DNA of 64,000 nucleotides from UBA4781 sp963674975 (GTDB lineage: Bacteria > Chloroflexota > Anaerolineae > Anaerolineales > Anaerolineaceae): the NCBI GenBank assembly GCA_963674975.1, contig OY771913.1, positions 2,108,001 to 2,172,000 on the forward strand, written 5' to 3'. Made by a program: the position numbers and the translations under genes. Under the pieces are notes generated by a model that worked only from the letters and a program-made list of their open reading frames with translations, ran no database searches and was not told where the DNA came from. Shown here piece by piece: positions 43,986 to 53,471 of this stretch (position 1 is the first letter of the stretch; each line of letters begins with the position of its first letter).

Positions 43986-45224
43986 TTAGCTACCTCCCCA
44001 TCCACTAACTCTAAGGCTTTCTTCTTCGATATCCGGTTTTTTCAAACGATAGATAGTGCGAATTATTGCGGGGGCGGCAATAAACGCGAGAATGAGAGCT
44101 TGAAGGATGGAAACAATATCTATTGGTACACCTGCTTTCAACTGCATCTGGCGCGATCCATTTCGTAAGAAACCAAATAAAAGGGCAGAAAGAACTACGC
44201 CAAACGGATGGTTTTTTCCCAGCAAAGCAAGGGCGATGCTGTCAAAACCATATCCTGAAGAGAAGGACGGAACGAGTCTGAAGTTCAATCCAAGAACTTC
44301 GTTCGCACCTGCCAGACCTGCTAACGAGCCTGATAATGACATGGCAATGATGGTGGCTCTGGTGGTATTGATGCCGGCGTAGCGGGCGCCGCTTGGGTTA
44401 GAACCGACAGCGCGAAGTTCGAAACCCCAGGTTGTCTTGAATAAGAACCAATAGATAAAGAATGCTACACCCAGCGCCACAAAGAATCCGAGGTGAAAAC
44501 GGATTGGGGTATCAAAAAAGCGGGTAAGATGTGCGCTTTCCTGGATCCATGGCGTTTTGGGTGTGAATTCGTTTGGATCCTGCATGGGACCATTGATCAT
44601 GAAATCTGTGAATTTAAATGCTATATAGTTCATCATGATCGTAATGATCACCTCATGAGCACCTGTTTTCGCTTTAAGAAATCCGGGTACAAAGCCCCAG
44701 ATTGCGCCACCCAGAGCACCTGCCAGAAGCGCGATGGGAATATGGATGAACGCAGGCAGTCCGGTGATCGCATATCCGGCATAAACGCCGGTCAATGCGC
44801 CTATGAATATCTGTCCTTCTGCGCCAATATTAAACAAACCAACTCGAAAACCCAACGCAACAGAAAGACCTGCAAAAATATAAGGTGTGGCTTGGACCAG
44901 ACTTTCAAAGAAAGGATTGATCGCACGGCGGATGGTCAACCCATCTCCTGTTTGGAAAGCAGAAACGATGTTCTTGGGATCACCAAAGGAACCAACAAAA
45001 AGTGATGAATATGTTGACCAGGCAACCTTGAACATCTCTTTAATGCCTCCCCAAAAAGAAACGGAAAAAGCGTCATATACATCTATGGTTGTGAACGCGA
45101 CCAACAAACCACTTAATATGATCCCGGTGACAATGGCTAGAAATGTTACCAGCCCGGGGCTTTTTGATAATTCTTCGAAGAAGATGGCGATTCCGTTTTC
45201 AACCTTTTTAGTTTTTTCTTTCAT
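43986..45224 (-). CDS. Nucleoside ABC transporter permease (BMP type, YufP/NupP-like)
   Basis: The protein has 412 residues and eight or nine helices with FRVGLFNIGAEGQIFIGAL and GINTTRATIIAMSLSGSLAGLAGANEV motifs. It ends in a short cytoplasmic tail. It lies 12 bp after the ATPase gene and directly before the second permease gene. A deletion of either permease would be expected to abolish import. Confidence 0.93.
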   Translation of the reverse strand: MKEKTKKVENGIAIFFEELSKSPGLVTFLAIVTGIILSGLLVAFTTIDVYDAFSVSFWGGIKEMFKVAWSTYSSLFVGSFGDPKNIVSAFQTGDGLTIRRAINPFFESLVQATPYIFAGLSVALGFRVGLFNIGAEGQIFIGALTGVYAGYAITGLPAFIHIPIALLAGALGGAIWGFVPGFLKAKTGAHEVIITIMMNYIAFKFTDFMINGPMQDPNEFTPKTPWIQESAHLTRFFDTPIRFHLGFFVALGVAFFIYWFLFKTTWGFELRAVGSNPSGARYAGINTTRATIIAMSLSGSLAGLAGANEVLGLNFRLVPSFSSGYGFDSIALALLGKNHPFGVVLSALLFGFLRNGSRQMQLKAGVPIDIVSILQALILAFIAAPAIIRTIYRLKKPDIEEESLRVSGWGGS

Positions 45225-45236
45225 ATCTTGAATTCC

Positions 45237-46799
45237 TCATGTTGTGATGATCTGTTCTTCTTTTTTAATTTTCTTTTTCATTTCATCGCTTGGTTTTATA
45301 CCAGCCATGAGCAAACCAAGGATTTCTTTCGAAGTTTTATCTGCATCGACGATATCTAAGATCTTTCCGCGATACATGACAGCGATCCGATCTGATAGTT
45401 GGATAACCTCATCCAGCTCGGTTGACACCAGCAGAATTGCACAGCCGTCATCTCGTTTTTCCATCAGGCGCTTATGAATGTATTCGATAGAGCCTACATC
45501 CAAACCACGGGTAGGTTGAGAAGCGATCAATAATTTTATAGGGCGTGAGAATTCACGGGCGATGATCACTTTTTGCTGGTTGCCGCCAGATAAATTGCTA
45601 ACAGGGGTTGCAATACTGGGTGTGCGGATGTCAAAATTTTTGACAAGCTCTTTCCCCTTTTTTGCGATTTCATCAAACTGCATTCGAACACCTTTTGAGA
45701 ATGGTGCTTCATAATATGTGTTCATTACCAGATTTTCAGAAACAGGAAATGCCAGGATCAATCCATCTTTTTGACGGTCTTCAGGGATATGTGCAGAACC
45801 TAATTCTGTGATAAAGCGTGGCTTCTGTTTTGTTGTGTCTTTACCCAGGATGGTGATGTTTCCTTCTGCAGGTTGAAGAAGACCTGTGAGGGCACGAACC
45901 AGCTCGGTTTGTCCATTCCCCTGCACACCGGCTATTCCTAAAACTTCCCCTTCTTTCACTTCAAATGATACGCCGTCGACGGCAAACTGTTCTTGAGAGT
46001 TCAGAACCTTAAGATCTTGTACACTCAAAATTTGTTTCCCTGTTTGGGCTTTGGTTTTCTTGACTTTTAATTCAACTTCACGACCGACCATCATGGAAGC
46101 CAGCTTCTTGGTATCCGCTTCTTTAGGAGTGGTTGAACCAACTACCTTGCCACCACGAATGACCGTGATGCGGTCAGCACATTCCATGACCTCGCGCAAT
46201 TTATGCGTGATGAAAATGATCGATTTCCCCTGCTGAACAAGCTTGCGCATAATGATAAATAATTCATCCACTTCTTGAGGGGTTAGAACTGCAGAGGGTT
46301 CATCCATAATGAGGATCTCTGCGTTTCGGAATAAGATTTTAATAATTTCTACTTTTTGCTGTATGCCAACCGGGAGATCTTTGATGTATGCGCCGGGAGT
46401 AACGTTCAGTTTATATGTTTCAGAAATTTCGTGTATCTTTGCAGCGGCTTTCTTTCTATCCAAAAAACTACCGAATTTAGTATATTCTTCTCCCAGCATG
46501 ATGTTTTCGGTCACTGTGAAAACGGGGATGAGCATGAAATGCTGGTGTACCATCCCAATTCCTGCCTTGATTGCATCCGTAGGTTCATGAATTTCTACTT
46601 TTTGCCCATTTACAAATATTTCCCCTTCATCCGGAGAATATAATCCGTAGAGGATGTTCATCAGGGTGGTTTTCCCCGCCCCATTTTCTCCTAATAAAGC
46701 ATGGATTTCACCCTTTTCAAGGGTTAGATCTATATGGTCATTTGCCAGCACACCAGGAAAACGTTTTGTAATTCCTTTTAACTCGAGTAATGGTGCCAT
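45237..46799 (-). CDS. Nucleoside ABC transporter ATP-binding protein (two domains)
   Basis: The protein has 520 residues with two ABC domains. The first has LLGENGAGKTTLMN near residue 36, the signature as KDLPVGIQQKVEIIK and Walker B ILIMDEPSAVL. The second has AGVQGNGQTELVRALTG and LSGGNQQKVIIAREF. This matches the YufO/RbsA type. It energises the two permeases. The gene lies about 115 bp downstream of the binding-protein gene, with a terminator in between. Confidence 0.94.
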   Translation of the reverse strand: MAPLLELKGITKRFPGVLANDHIDLTLEKGEIHALLGENGAGKTTLMNILYGLYSPDEGEIFVNGQKVEIHEPTDAIKAGIGMVHQHFMLIPVFTVTENIMLGEEYTKFGSFLDRKKAAAKIHEISETYKLNVTPGAYIKDLPVGIQQKVEIIKILFRNAEILIMDEPSAVLTPQEVDELFIIMRKLVQQGKSIIFITHKLREVMECADRITVIRGGKVVGSTTPKEADTKKLASMMVGREVELKVKKTKAQTGKQILSVQDLKVLNSQEQFAVDGVSFEVKEGEVLGIAGVQGNGQTELVRALTGLLQPAEGNITILGKDTTKQKPRFITELGSAHIPEDRQKDGLILAFPVSENLVMNTYYEAPFSKGVRMQFDEIAKKGKELVKNFDIRTPSIATPVSNLSGGNQQKVIIAREFSRPIKLLIASQPTRGLDVGSIEYIHKRLMEKRDDGCAILLVSTELDEVIQLSDRIAVMYRGKILDIVDADKTSKEILGLLMAGIKPSDEMKKKIKKEEQIITT

Positions 46800-46859
46800 A
46801 TTTTCCTCGTTAGTTTAATTGTCAGACAGATAGCTAAATTTTATCATAATGATATTATT

Positions 46860-46894
46860 AAAAAGAGCCAAGAAAACAATCCTTGGCTCTTTTT
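46860..46894 (-). terminator. Terminator between BMP binding-protein gene and its ABC genes
   Basis: A perfect 13-bp stem (46860-46872 with 46882-46894, AAAAAGAGCCAAG/CTTGGCTCTTTTT) has a 9-base loop and runs on both sides. On the minus strand it lies directly behind the lipoprotein gene and before the ATPase gene, so partial termination would give more binding protein than channel. Confidence 0.9.
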
Positions 46895-46914
46895 ATTTTA
46901 TTTACGTATGTTGA

Positions 46915-48021
46915 TTACCGAGTGGGTAATACGGCGATGCTTCCATCGATAATTTGTGGAATCAGGGCTTCGATTTCAGCCAGAAGATCGGCGGGAATCT
47001 GATCTGCCCAGGCGGTTCCGTAGGCTAATCCAACGCCTTCGTTTTCAAGATTCAGAACATAGTCTTCGCCACCAGCGAATTCGCTATTGAGGATTTTCTC
47101 AATGCTGTCGTATACGAAGACATCGATCTTCTTGAGGGCGCTAGCTAAAATGTAATCTGCCTGTTCGGTATATTTCACTGACCAATCATCATCCACACCA
47201 ATCAGAAGACCAGTCCCTCTTTCCTGCATAACTGCCAGAGTTCCAGCACCAACAGGACCGGCAACGGGCATGATGATATCAGCACCTTCATCAAGAAGGG
47301 TTTCGCCCAGGGCACGACCATCATCAAGACTCTCGAAGTTACCTACTTCCAAGCCTTCCTGAGTTTCCATGTCCCAACCGAGAACTTCTACTGTGGTTCC
47401 ATGAACTTCATTGTAATAGGCTACGCCCATCGCATATCCGTCCATGAATGCCTGAGTTGCTGGGAAAAGGATGCCAACATAGGTGCCAACTTTCCCGGTT
47501 TCTGTCATTCCAGCTGCCAGATAGCCAGCCAGGAAGGTCGCTTCAGCAATATCTGAAGAGTTGCCGCGAACGTTGGTAAGATCCATATTGCCATTGTCAA
47601 TGATGGCAAAATTCATATCAGGATTGGCGGTTGCTACTGCGGAAGTTGCATCAGCCAGCAGATAACCAACAGAGATCGTCAGATCGCAGCCTTCTTCTAC
47701 GAAAGCGTTCAGGTTGACCTCATAATCAGACTGCTGCTGCGATTCGAGATATTTCACTTCGACGCCGAAATCTTCTGATGCTTTTTCCATGCCTTTCCAG
47801 GCTGTAGCATTAAAGGATTTGTCATCGATCCCACCCATATCCGTAACCTGGCAGAACTTCATTACAGGTGCTGCTTCTTCTGCCGGTTCTTCTGCTGCGG
47901 CTTCTTCAGCAGCAGGTTCTTCGACTGTTGTCTCTTCTGGTGCAGCGGCTGTGGAGCAGCTAACTAACAAAACAGAAGCGATAACCAGTAAAGAAAGAAC
48001 GAACGTTAATTTTTTTGCCAT
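46915..48021 (-). CDS. BMP family ABC transporter substrate-binding lipoprotein
   Basis: The protein has 368 residues. Lipobox LVSC (Cys near residue 22) is followed by a long Glu/Ala-rich linker. The BMP/PnrA fold shows VTDMGGIDDKSFNATAWKGME, DLTISVGYLLADA, NFAIIDNGN, FLAGYLAAGMTETGKVGTYVGILFP and IMPVAGPVGAGTLAVMQERG. It binds purine or related nucleosides outside the membrane. GGAGGAG precedes the start. It is first in the operon with its promoter at 48078-48106. Confidence 0.94.
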   Translation of the reverse strand: MAKKLTFVLSLLVIASVLLVSCSTAAAPEETTVEEPAAEEAAAEEPAEEAAPVMKFCQVTDMGGIDDKSFNATAWKGMEKASEDFGVEVKYLESQQQSDYEVNLNAFVEEGCDLTISVGYLLADATSAVATANPDMNFAIIDNGNMDLTNVRGNSSDIAEATFLAGYLAAGMTETGKVGTYVGILFPATQAFMDGYAMGVAYYNEVHGTTVEVLGWDMETQEGLEVGNFESLDDGRALGETLLDEGADIIMPVAGPVGAGTLAVMQERGTGLLIGVDDDWSVKYTEQADYILASALKKIDVFVYDSIEKILNSEFAGGEDYVLNLENEGVGLAYGTAWADQIPADLLAEIEALIPQIIDGSIAVLPTR

Positions 48022-48077
48022 TGTTTCTCCTCCTAGAGAAATTTGTATTTAGAGATGAGCATCATCTCTTCGAATTT

Positions 48078-48106
48078 TAAGTATATATGCTTTGAATTTC
48101 AAAATC
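48078..48106 (-). promoter_or_regulatory. Promoter of the BMP operon
   Basis: On the minus strand TTGATT (48106-48101), a 17-base spacer and TATACT (48083-48078) form a good sigma-70 promoter. An 8-bp hairpin (AGAGATGA/TCATCTCT) lies between it and the ribosome site. Confidence 0.7.
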
Positions 48107-48173
48107 AAGATTTTGGTGATATGTATTCTGTCACCTTCTTATTTTGAACAACAGCCTTTCAATTTTCTCGGTG

Positions 48174-49418
48174 TCATTCTTTAATTTCGCCGCGTGTTAC
48201 CCCTGAAATACTGATCAAAGCACCCAGCAGGAAGATGGGGCTGATGATCATCAGCAGGTCATACTTTCCTCCACTGAATTCGATGATGTACCCGTACAGA
48301 ATGGGACCAAGGATTGCAGCCAGCGTTGAGAACAGATAGTAGAGACCGGTGAAAGTGCCGATACGATTCGCTTCGGTCATATCTACTACCATTGGCAGGG
48401 AGTTGATATTGATCAATGACCAGGCTATTCCCGTGATCATCAAAATTACACCCATTACGGGTACGTTTCCTAAAACGGGGAGGGTCGTGAGTGATGTGCC
48501 TAAGACGGATTTTGGGACGAAGAAGAGAGAGGCAATGCAGGCACTCATAAGTAGAATTCCAGCGATGATGGTCTTTTTCCTACCAATTGCTGCTCCAATG
48601 TATCCGGAGGGGAGGGCGAAAAGAACGAAAAAGATGGATAACTGCCCCAGCAGCCTTGCAGCATCCGATTCAGAGATGCCGATATAATTTTTACCGTAAA
48701 GGGTGAAGAATGCCTCAATACCGTTATAGGCGATGAACCAGAAGAAAATTGCCAGCAAGATGCGCAGTGTGTTGGAATCTTTCTCTTTGAAGATTTCTTT
48801 TACCGAATCGATCAAAGAGGGCGCTTTTTCTTCAGAGTGTTCGAATTTCTTGGGCTCTTTAACAAAAATAAAAACAAGAATTGCTGCCAATAAAACTAAA
48901 ATTGAGCCCAGCCAGAATGGGTAAGAAGGATTCATTTCATAAAGGGTTGCCCCTATTAAATAAGCGATAATTGCCCCAATGCCGCCCATAAAATTAATGA
49001 CGCCGTTAGCCTGTGAGCGGAATTTCGAGGGTGTGATATCCGGCATCAATGCCACGATCGGGGTTCGCCATATCGCCATGGCAAGCAGCAGTGCGCAGGC
49101 TGCAAAGAAAAAGACAGGAAGAGACATCGCTTTAGGCAGAATGAAAAATGCCAGAGCGGCTATGGGAGCACCAATCAAAATGAACGGCATACGGCGCCCA
49201 ATAGGTGTGCGCAGGCGGTCTGACCAGGCTCCAACTGCGGGTTGAATGAAGAGAGCGGCGATGTTATCGAGGGTCATAAAGATCCCGATAAATCCGGCTG
49301 ATAATGCGAATCTGGATTCGAGAAAAATGGGAACATAGGCGTTATAAACGCTCCAGATCACACTTACTCCAAAGAACCCTAAACCAAGCAAAAACGTTTT
49401 TCCAATGTTGTACTTCAT
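48174..49418 (-). CDS. MFS transporter, GPH/SLC45-like
   Basis: The protein has 414 residues and twelve helices. Motifs near the start (FGVSVIWSVYNAYVPIFL; AVGAWSDRLRTPIGRRMPFILIGAP) match sugar carriers of the GPH/SLC45 group. The middle loop carries KEPKKFEHSEEK. The start overlaps the stop of trmD by 4 bp (ATGA), so it is translated together with that tRNA-modifying enzyme although the functions are unrelated. The substrate is unknown. Confidence 0.88.
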   Translation of the reverse strand: MKYNIGKTFLLGLGFFGVSVIWSVYNAYVPIFLESRFALSAGFIGIFMTLDNIAALFIQPAVGAWSDRLRTPIGRRMPFILIGAPIAALAFFILPKAMSLPVFFFAACALLLAMAIWRTPIVALMPDITPSKFRSQANGVINFMGGIGAIIAYLIGATLYEMNPSYPFWLGSILVLLAAILVFIFVKEPKKFEHSEEKAPSLIDSVKEIFKEKDSNTLRILLAIFFWFIAYNGIEAFFTLYGKNYIGISESDAARLLGQLSIFFVLFALPSGYIGAAIGRKKTIIAGILLMSACIASLFFVPKSVLGTSLTTLPVLGNVPVMGVILMITGIAWSLININSLPMVVDMTEANRIGTFTGLYYLFSTLAAILGPILYGYIIEFSGGKYDLLMIISPIFLLGALISISGVTRGEIKE

Positions 49419-50203
49419 GATCTTTCCTTTCTATTTTTTTGTATGTTAAGTATAGAATCAAATATCTCTTTTTCTGATTCTTTTACTTCCGATTTGAGAA
49501 AATCCAGATCTGACCGGGTTAATGTGATTTGTGATAAGAGTTCGGGACGTTTTCGCAGCGTACGCAGCAATGCCTGATTGCGCCGCCAGCGGTTGATGTC
49601 GGCATGGTTGCCCGATTGCAGAACTTCGGGTACTTTCCATCCCTTAAATTCAGGAGGGCGTGTGAATTGAGGATATTCCAGCAGCCCGGAGCTGAATGAG
49701 TCGTCAAAAGCACCCTCCGGATCTCCAAGAGTTCCGGGGATGAGGCGGGTTACAGCTTCGATCAGCATCAACGCCGGAAGTTCTCCACCGCTCAACACAA
49801 AATCGCCGATCGATACTTCTTCGGTAGCCAGATGTTCACGAATGCGCTCATCAAAGCCTTCATATCTTCCGCAGATCACTCCCAGGTGGGGAAGTTGGCT
49901 GAAGGCTTGCGCTTTTTGCTGCGTAAAGGTCTCTCCCTGCGGGGTAAGAAGAATGAGCGGGCATTTAGGAGGGTATTGAAGGATTTCTTCGACTGCACAG
50001 AAAACCGGTTCTGGTTTCATAACCATGCCTCCTCCACCTCCATATGGCGTATCGTCTGTGGTGTGATGTTTATCGGCTGCCCAATCACGGATGTTATGCA
50101 GATGGACTTCCAACAACCCATTTTCTTTCGCGCGCTTTAGGATGCTTGTTTCAAGATAGACTGGAAAAACTTCAGGAAAAAGAGTGAAAACATCAAAAAT
50201 CAT
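49415..50203 (-). CDS. trmD: tRNA (guanine37-N1)-methyltransferase
   Basis: The protein has 262 residues, close to the usual 240-260. TrmD signatures are present: MIFDVFTLFPEVF, DDTPYGGGGGMVMKPEP, ICGRYEGFDERI, EVSIGDFVLSGGELPALMLIEAVTRL and LEYPQFTRP. It uses a trefoil-knot SAM site to make m1G37 in tRNAs and so keeps the reading frame. It normally lies with rpsP, rimM and rplS; here it stands with an MFS gene instead, overlapping its start. Confidence 0.96.
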   Translation of the reverse strand: MIFDVFTLFPEVFPVYLETSILKRAKENGLLEVHLHNIRDWAADKHHTTDDTPYGGGGGMVMKPEPVFCAVEEILQYPPKCPLILLTPQGETFTQQKAQAFSQLPHLGVICGRYEGFDERIREHLATEEVSIGDFVLSGGELPALMLIEAVTRLIPGTLGDPEGAFDDSFSSGLLEYPQFTRPPEFKGWKVPEVLQSGNHADINRWRRNQALLRTLRKRPELLSQITLTRSDLDFLKSEVKESEKEIFDSILNIQKNRKERS

Positions 50204-50341
50204 GGAATCATTCTAGCTTTAACCGCAATGATTTGCAAGAAATGGAATACACAGCTCGAATAGTGCTTTCTCCCTTTCTTGACGCCTTTTTTAACATGAT
50301 GATAAGATTGCCTTATGTATATAAAAGGAAGAAACTGGAAT

Positions 50342-51685
50342 ATGCGGCAAAAGAACCGCCGTTCGAATCCATTTAGAATAGTAGTCTTGATCGCTATCAT
50401 CGCGCTGCTGGTGTATATCGATCGAAAGGTTGAACCATTTTCCCCATATATTTTCCTGCCTACCCAGACCCCTACGGTCTCTGCAGAAACTTTCATCACC
50501 GAAGCACAGGAACTGGCAGCCGGTGGCAAATATACCCAGGCACTGCAGTCTTATGAAAAGGCGATCAAAGCCGATCCACAAAATCCATCGATCTATATAG
50601 CTTCGGCAATGATCAATCTCTACCAGGGGAACTATGGAGAATCACGTGATAATGCCAGCAACGCTCTGCTGCTGAATCCTGAAAGCAGCCAGGCGTATGC
50701 CATTCTGGGCATATCGAATGGATTGCTGGGTGATTATCTTGATTCAGAGGCAAGTCTTGATAAAGCGATCGAATATGATCCATCGAATTATTTTGCGTAT
50801 GCTTATGAGACGATCGTAAAGGCTAAGAAAATATTGGAAGGTTCTGAAGCGCAGGGTGACCTGGATCTGGCTATCGAAGCTTCTCGAAAAGCCGAAGCTA
50901 TTTCTCCCACTGCCCTGGAAACTCACTGGGCGAGAGGCGCTGTGCTGGAACTTACTGCTAACTATGAGGATGCTATTGCCGAATATGAAGCAGCGATCGA
51001 GGTGAACTCAAATGTTCCGGAGATCCATATTTCTCTTGGGCGTACCTATGCAAGTACGCTGGACTATACCCTGGCGATCGAGGAATATACCAAAGCAAAT
51101 GCGCTCAACCCTACAGATCCCATTCCAGATGCGTTGATCGGGCGGACCTATGCACGAACCGGTGAATACAGTAAGGCTGCCCAGTATTTTCAGCAGGCTA
51201 TTTCGGATGATCCCACCAACGCATATTACTGGGGATACCTTGGACAGGCGTATTACAAGAACTATCAATTCGGCGATGCCATTCTCTCACTGCAGCTGGC
51301 AATACACGGAGGAGTTACCCCGAGCAACGCGATAGTGGAAGGGCTGCCTTTATCGTATGATGTGGTCGATTTCTATTATATCTACGGCATGGCATTGATG
51401 GAACTTGGGTACTGCGGTGATGCGGTACCGATCGCACAGGCAATCATTCAGAGCATGCAGGATGATGAAACGGCAGTGTATAATGCCGAATATACCCTTG
51501 ACCGCTGCTATGACAAGATGAATGATCAACAGCTTCTCAAGCTGCCCACTCCTACCATGATCCCAACCTGGACTCCGCAGCCTACCCTAACCCCCACTCT
51601 GCTGCCATTTGAGATGACAACGGAAGCAACCACACAAACCGTAACACCGACGCCCACACCGACTCCCACTACAGCAGGAGGGTGA
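50342..51685 (+). CDS. Membrane-anchored TPR protein with Thr/Pro-rich tail
   Basis: I choose the ATG at 50342 (AAAAGGA 12 bases upstream); an ATG at 50315 is possible. The protein has one N-terminal membrane helix (FRIVVLIAIIALLVYI). About nine tetratricopeptide repeats follow (LAAGGKYTQALQSYEKAIKA; TGEYSKAAQYFQQAI), and the tail is low-complexity TPTPTPTPT. It probably sits outside the membrane and holds proteins together. The next gene begins 1 bp after the stop and encodes a protein of the same layout. Confidence 0.87.
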   Translation: MRQKNRRSNPFRIVVLIAIIALLVYIDRKVEPFSPYIFLPTQTPTVSAETFITEAQELAAGGKYTQALQSYEKAIKADPQNPSIYIASAMINLYQGNYGESRDNASNALLLNPESSQAYAILGISNGLLGDYLDSEASLDKAIEYDPSNYFAYAYETIVKAKKILEGSEAQGDLDLAIEASRKAEAISPTALETHWARGAVLELTANYEDAIAEYEAAIEVNSNVPEIHISLGRTYASTLDYTLAIEEYTKANALNPTDPIPDALIGRTYARTGEYSKAAQYFQQAISDDPTNAYYWGYLGQAYYKNYQFGDAILSLQLAIHGGVTPSNAIVEGLPLSYDVVDFYYIYGMALMELGYCGDAVPIAQAIIQSMQDDETAVYNAEYTLDRCYDKMNDQQLLKLPTPTMIPTWTPQPTLTPTLLPFEMTTEATTQTVTPTPTPTPTTAGG

Positions 51686-51686
51686 G

Positions 51687-53009
51687 ATGAACTTACCACG
51701 CCGGGATTCCCTGTTTCAAAAGAAGAAACATCGAGCGAGCCCTTATGTAATAGCGATCTTGATCGCCATGATCATCTACTTGCTGCTGATCATGCGCGGT
51801 CAAGAACAGGGGAGCATCACTCCTCTCTTTATGGCAACACCTACTTCCACCCGTACGGTAGATTCTTTTGTGGAAGAAGCCGAAGTGGATTTTGTGGCGG
51901 GCGACCTGGCAAAGGCGCTGGAGGCTTTTCAGAATGCGGCGGCTGTTGACCCGAACAATGTCGATCTGTGGGTGGAGCTTTCGCGCATTCAAGTTTATTC
52001 CTCTTCATTAATAATCGACAGTGAAGAAAAATATACCCGCCTGACCGAAGCGCTTGACTCGGCGAACCGCGCTGTGCAGATCGAATCAGAAAACAGCACA
52101 GCTCATGCGGTAAAGGCGTTCGCGCTTGACTGGCTGGCAAGCTCTGTGATCGTCAGCGATCAGTCCGAACAGTTATTAACTCAAGCTGAACAGGAAGCGG
52201 TTACCGCGCTGCAGCTGGATGGAAACAATACCCTGGCGCTGGCGTTCTATGCTGAAATATTGACCGATCAGATGAAATGGACGCAGGCGGGACAGTACAT
52301 CGAGCAGGCGCTGGAACAGGACGATTCACTGATGGACGTGCACCGCATCAGCGGGTATTTACAGGAAGCGATCGGCAACTATAGTGCAGCGATCACCGAA
52401 TACAAACGGGCGGTTGAGATCAACCCCAACCTTACTTTCTTGTATATGTCCATCGGGGTGAATTATCGCGAATTGGAACAATATGATTATGCCCTGGAAT
52501 ATTTTGCCAAGGCAGCCAATATCAATGAACAGCTGGGAGTGAATGATCCGACCCCATACCAATCCATTGCGAAAACATACGTGCAGCAGGGGTATCCGCT
52601 TTCAGCCAGCTTGAATGCCCGAAAAGCAGTGCAGCTCAGTCCGGATGATCCCTATGCTTATGCGTTTTTGGGTGATGTATATCATAAGTCCCGCAACTAT
52701 GAAAGTGAGATCTTGGCTTTCCAGTGCGGTCTGGAAGGGTGCACTGCTGAAGAAAGCTGTGAAGTGCGCCAGTGCGATTCTGAGACCGATCCAATGATTG
52801 CGATAGAAGGACTGGGGCTTACCGTGGATACGAAGGATTATTATGCGGAATACGGCGCTGTTATGGCAGCGCTGCACCGGGAATCGAATGGGTATTGCGA
52901 GAAGGCAATGGAAATTCTGAATATGGTGAGAAGTGCTTTCCCGGATGACGCGGTGCTCATGGGGGTGGTGGATGAATCGGAAGCGATCTGCGAGTCGTAC
53001 GGTTATTAG
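51687..53009 (+). CDS. Membrane-anchored TPR protein, paralogue of the previous gene
   Basis: The protein has 440 residues, one N-terminal helix (PYVIAILIAMIIYLLLIM), a short TPTSTRTVDSF linker and TPR repeats to the end (FVAGDLAKALEAFQNAAAVD; IGNYSAAITEYKRAVEINP). The shared helix-ATPTxT-TPR order and the 1-bp spacing suggest tandem duplication followed by divergence. The tail is not Thr/Pro-rich; instead it has a Cys-rich segment (CGLEGCTAEESCEVRQC) near residue 350. Function is unknown. Confidence 0.87.
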   Translation: MNLPRRDSLFQKKKHRASPYVIAILIAMIIYLLLIMRGQEQGSITPLFMATPTSTRTVDSFVEEAEVDFVAGDLAKALEAFQNAAAVDPNNVDLWVELSRIQVYSSSLIIDSEEKYTRLTEALDSANRAVQIESENSTAHAVKAFALDWLASSVIVSDQSEQLLTQAEQEAVTALQLDGNNTLALAFYAEILTDQMKWTQAGQYIEQALEQDDSLMDVHRISGYLQEAIGNYSAAITEYKRAVEINPNLTFLYMSIGVNYRELEQYDYALEYFAKAANINEQLGVNDPTPYQSIAKTYVQQGYPLSASLNARKAVQLSPDDPYAYAFLGDVYHKSRNYESEILAFQCGLEGCTAEESCEVRQCDSETDPMIAIEGLGLTVDTKDYYAEYGAVMAALHRESNGYCEKAMEILNMVRSAFPDDAVLMGVVDESEAICESYGY

Positions 53010-53044
53010 ATTATTAAAAATGTATTAATTTTTGCCAAAATTAC

Positions 53045-53105
53045 TTGACTTCAATATGAAAGCTGGATAATATTGAAATTAGCACTCTAGGAAAAAGAGT
53101 GCTAA
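53045..53105 (+). promoter_or_regulatory. groESL promoter with CIRCE operator
   Basis: TTGACT (53045-53050), a 17-base spacer and TAATAT (53068-53073) are followed by a perfect CIRCE element: TTAGCACTC (53079-53087), nine bases, GAGTGCTAA (53097-53105). CIRCE is bound by the heat-shock repressor HrcA, so groES-groEL is HrcA-controlled. Confidence 0.96.
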
Positions 53106-53144
53106 AATAGTGACTTGATAAAAAATTCAGCAGGAGGATCGTAT

Positions 53145-53441
53145 ATGGCACTCAATATCAAACCCCTCGGAAGTAGATTGGTAGTAGAACCGATCGAACG
53201 GGAAGATGTAACTGCATCAGGCATCGTTTTACCTGAAACCGCAAAAGAAAAACCCCAAAAAGGAATCGTTCTTTCAATAGGTCCTGGCGACCGCAATGAA
53301 AAAGGCGACCGCGTACCCATGGATGTAAAAGATGGTGACACCATTTTATTCGCAAAGTACTCGGGAACCGAAATCAAAGTCGATGACAAGAAATTGTTGA
53401 TCTTAAAGGAGAGCGACGTTTTAGCGATCGTTACAAAATAA
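53145..53441 (+). CDS. groES: Co-chaperonin GroES
   Basis: The start is the ATG at 53145, with AGGAGG 7 bases upstream; the frame opens 10 codons earlier without a site. The 98-residue protein has IKPLGSRLVVEPI, the mobile loop (TASGIVLPETAKEKPQKG) and VKDGDTILFAKYSGTEI. It caps the GroEL cavity as a heptamer. CIRCE lies 40 bp upstream. groEL follows after 30 bp. Confidence 0.97.
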   Translation: MALNIKPLGSRLVVEPIEREDVTASGIVLPETAKEKPQKGIVLSIGPGDRNEKGDRVPMDVKDGDTILFAKYSGTEIKVDDKKLLILKESDVLAIVTK

Positions 53442-53471
53442 CAAGAATAATCTCGAAAGAAGGAGATACAT

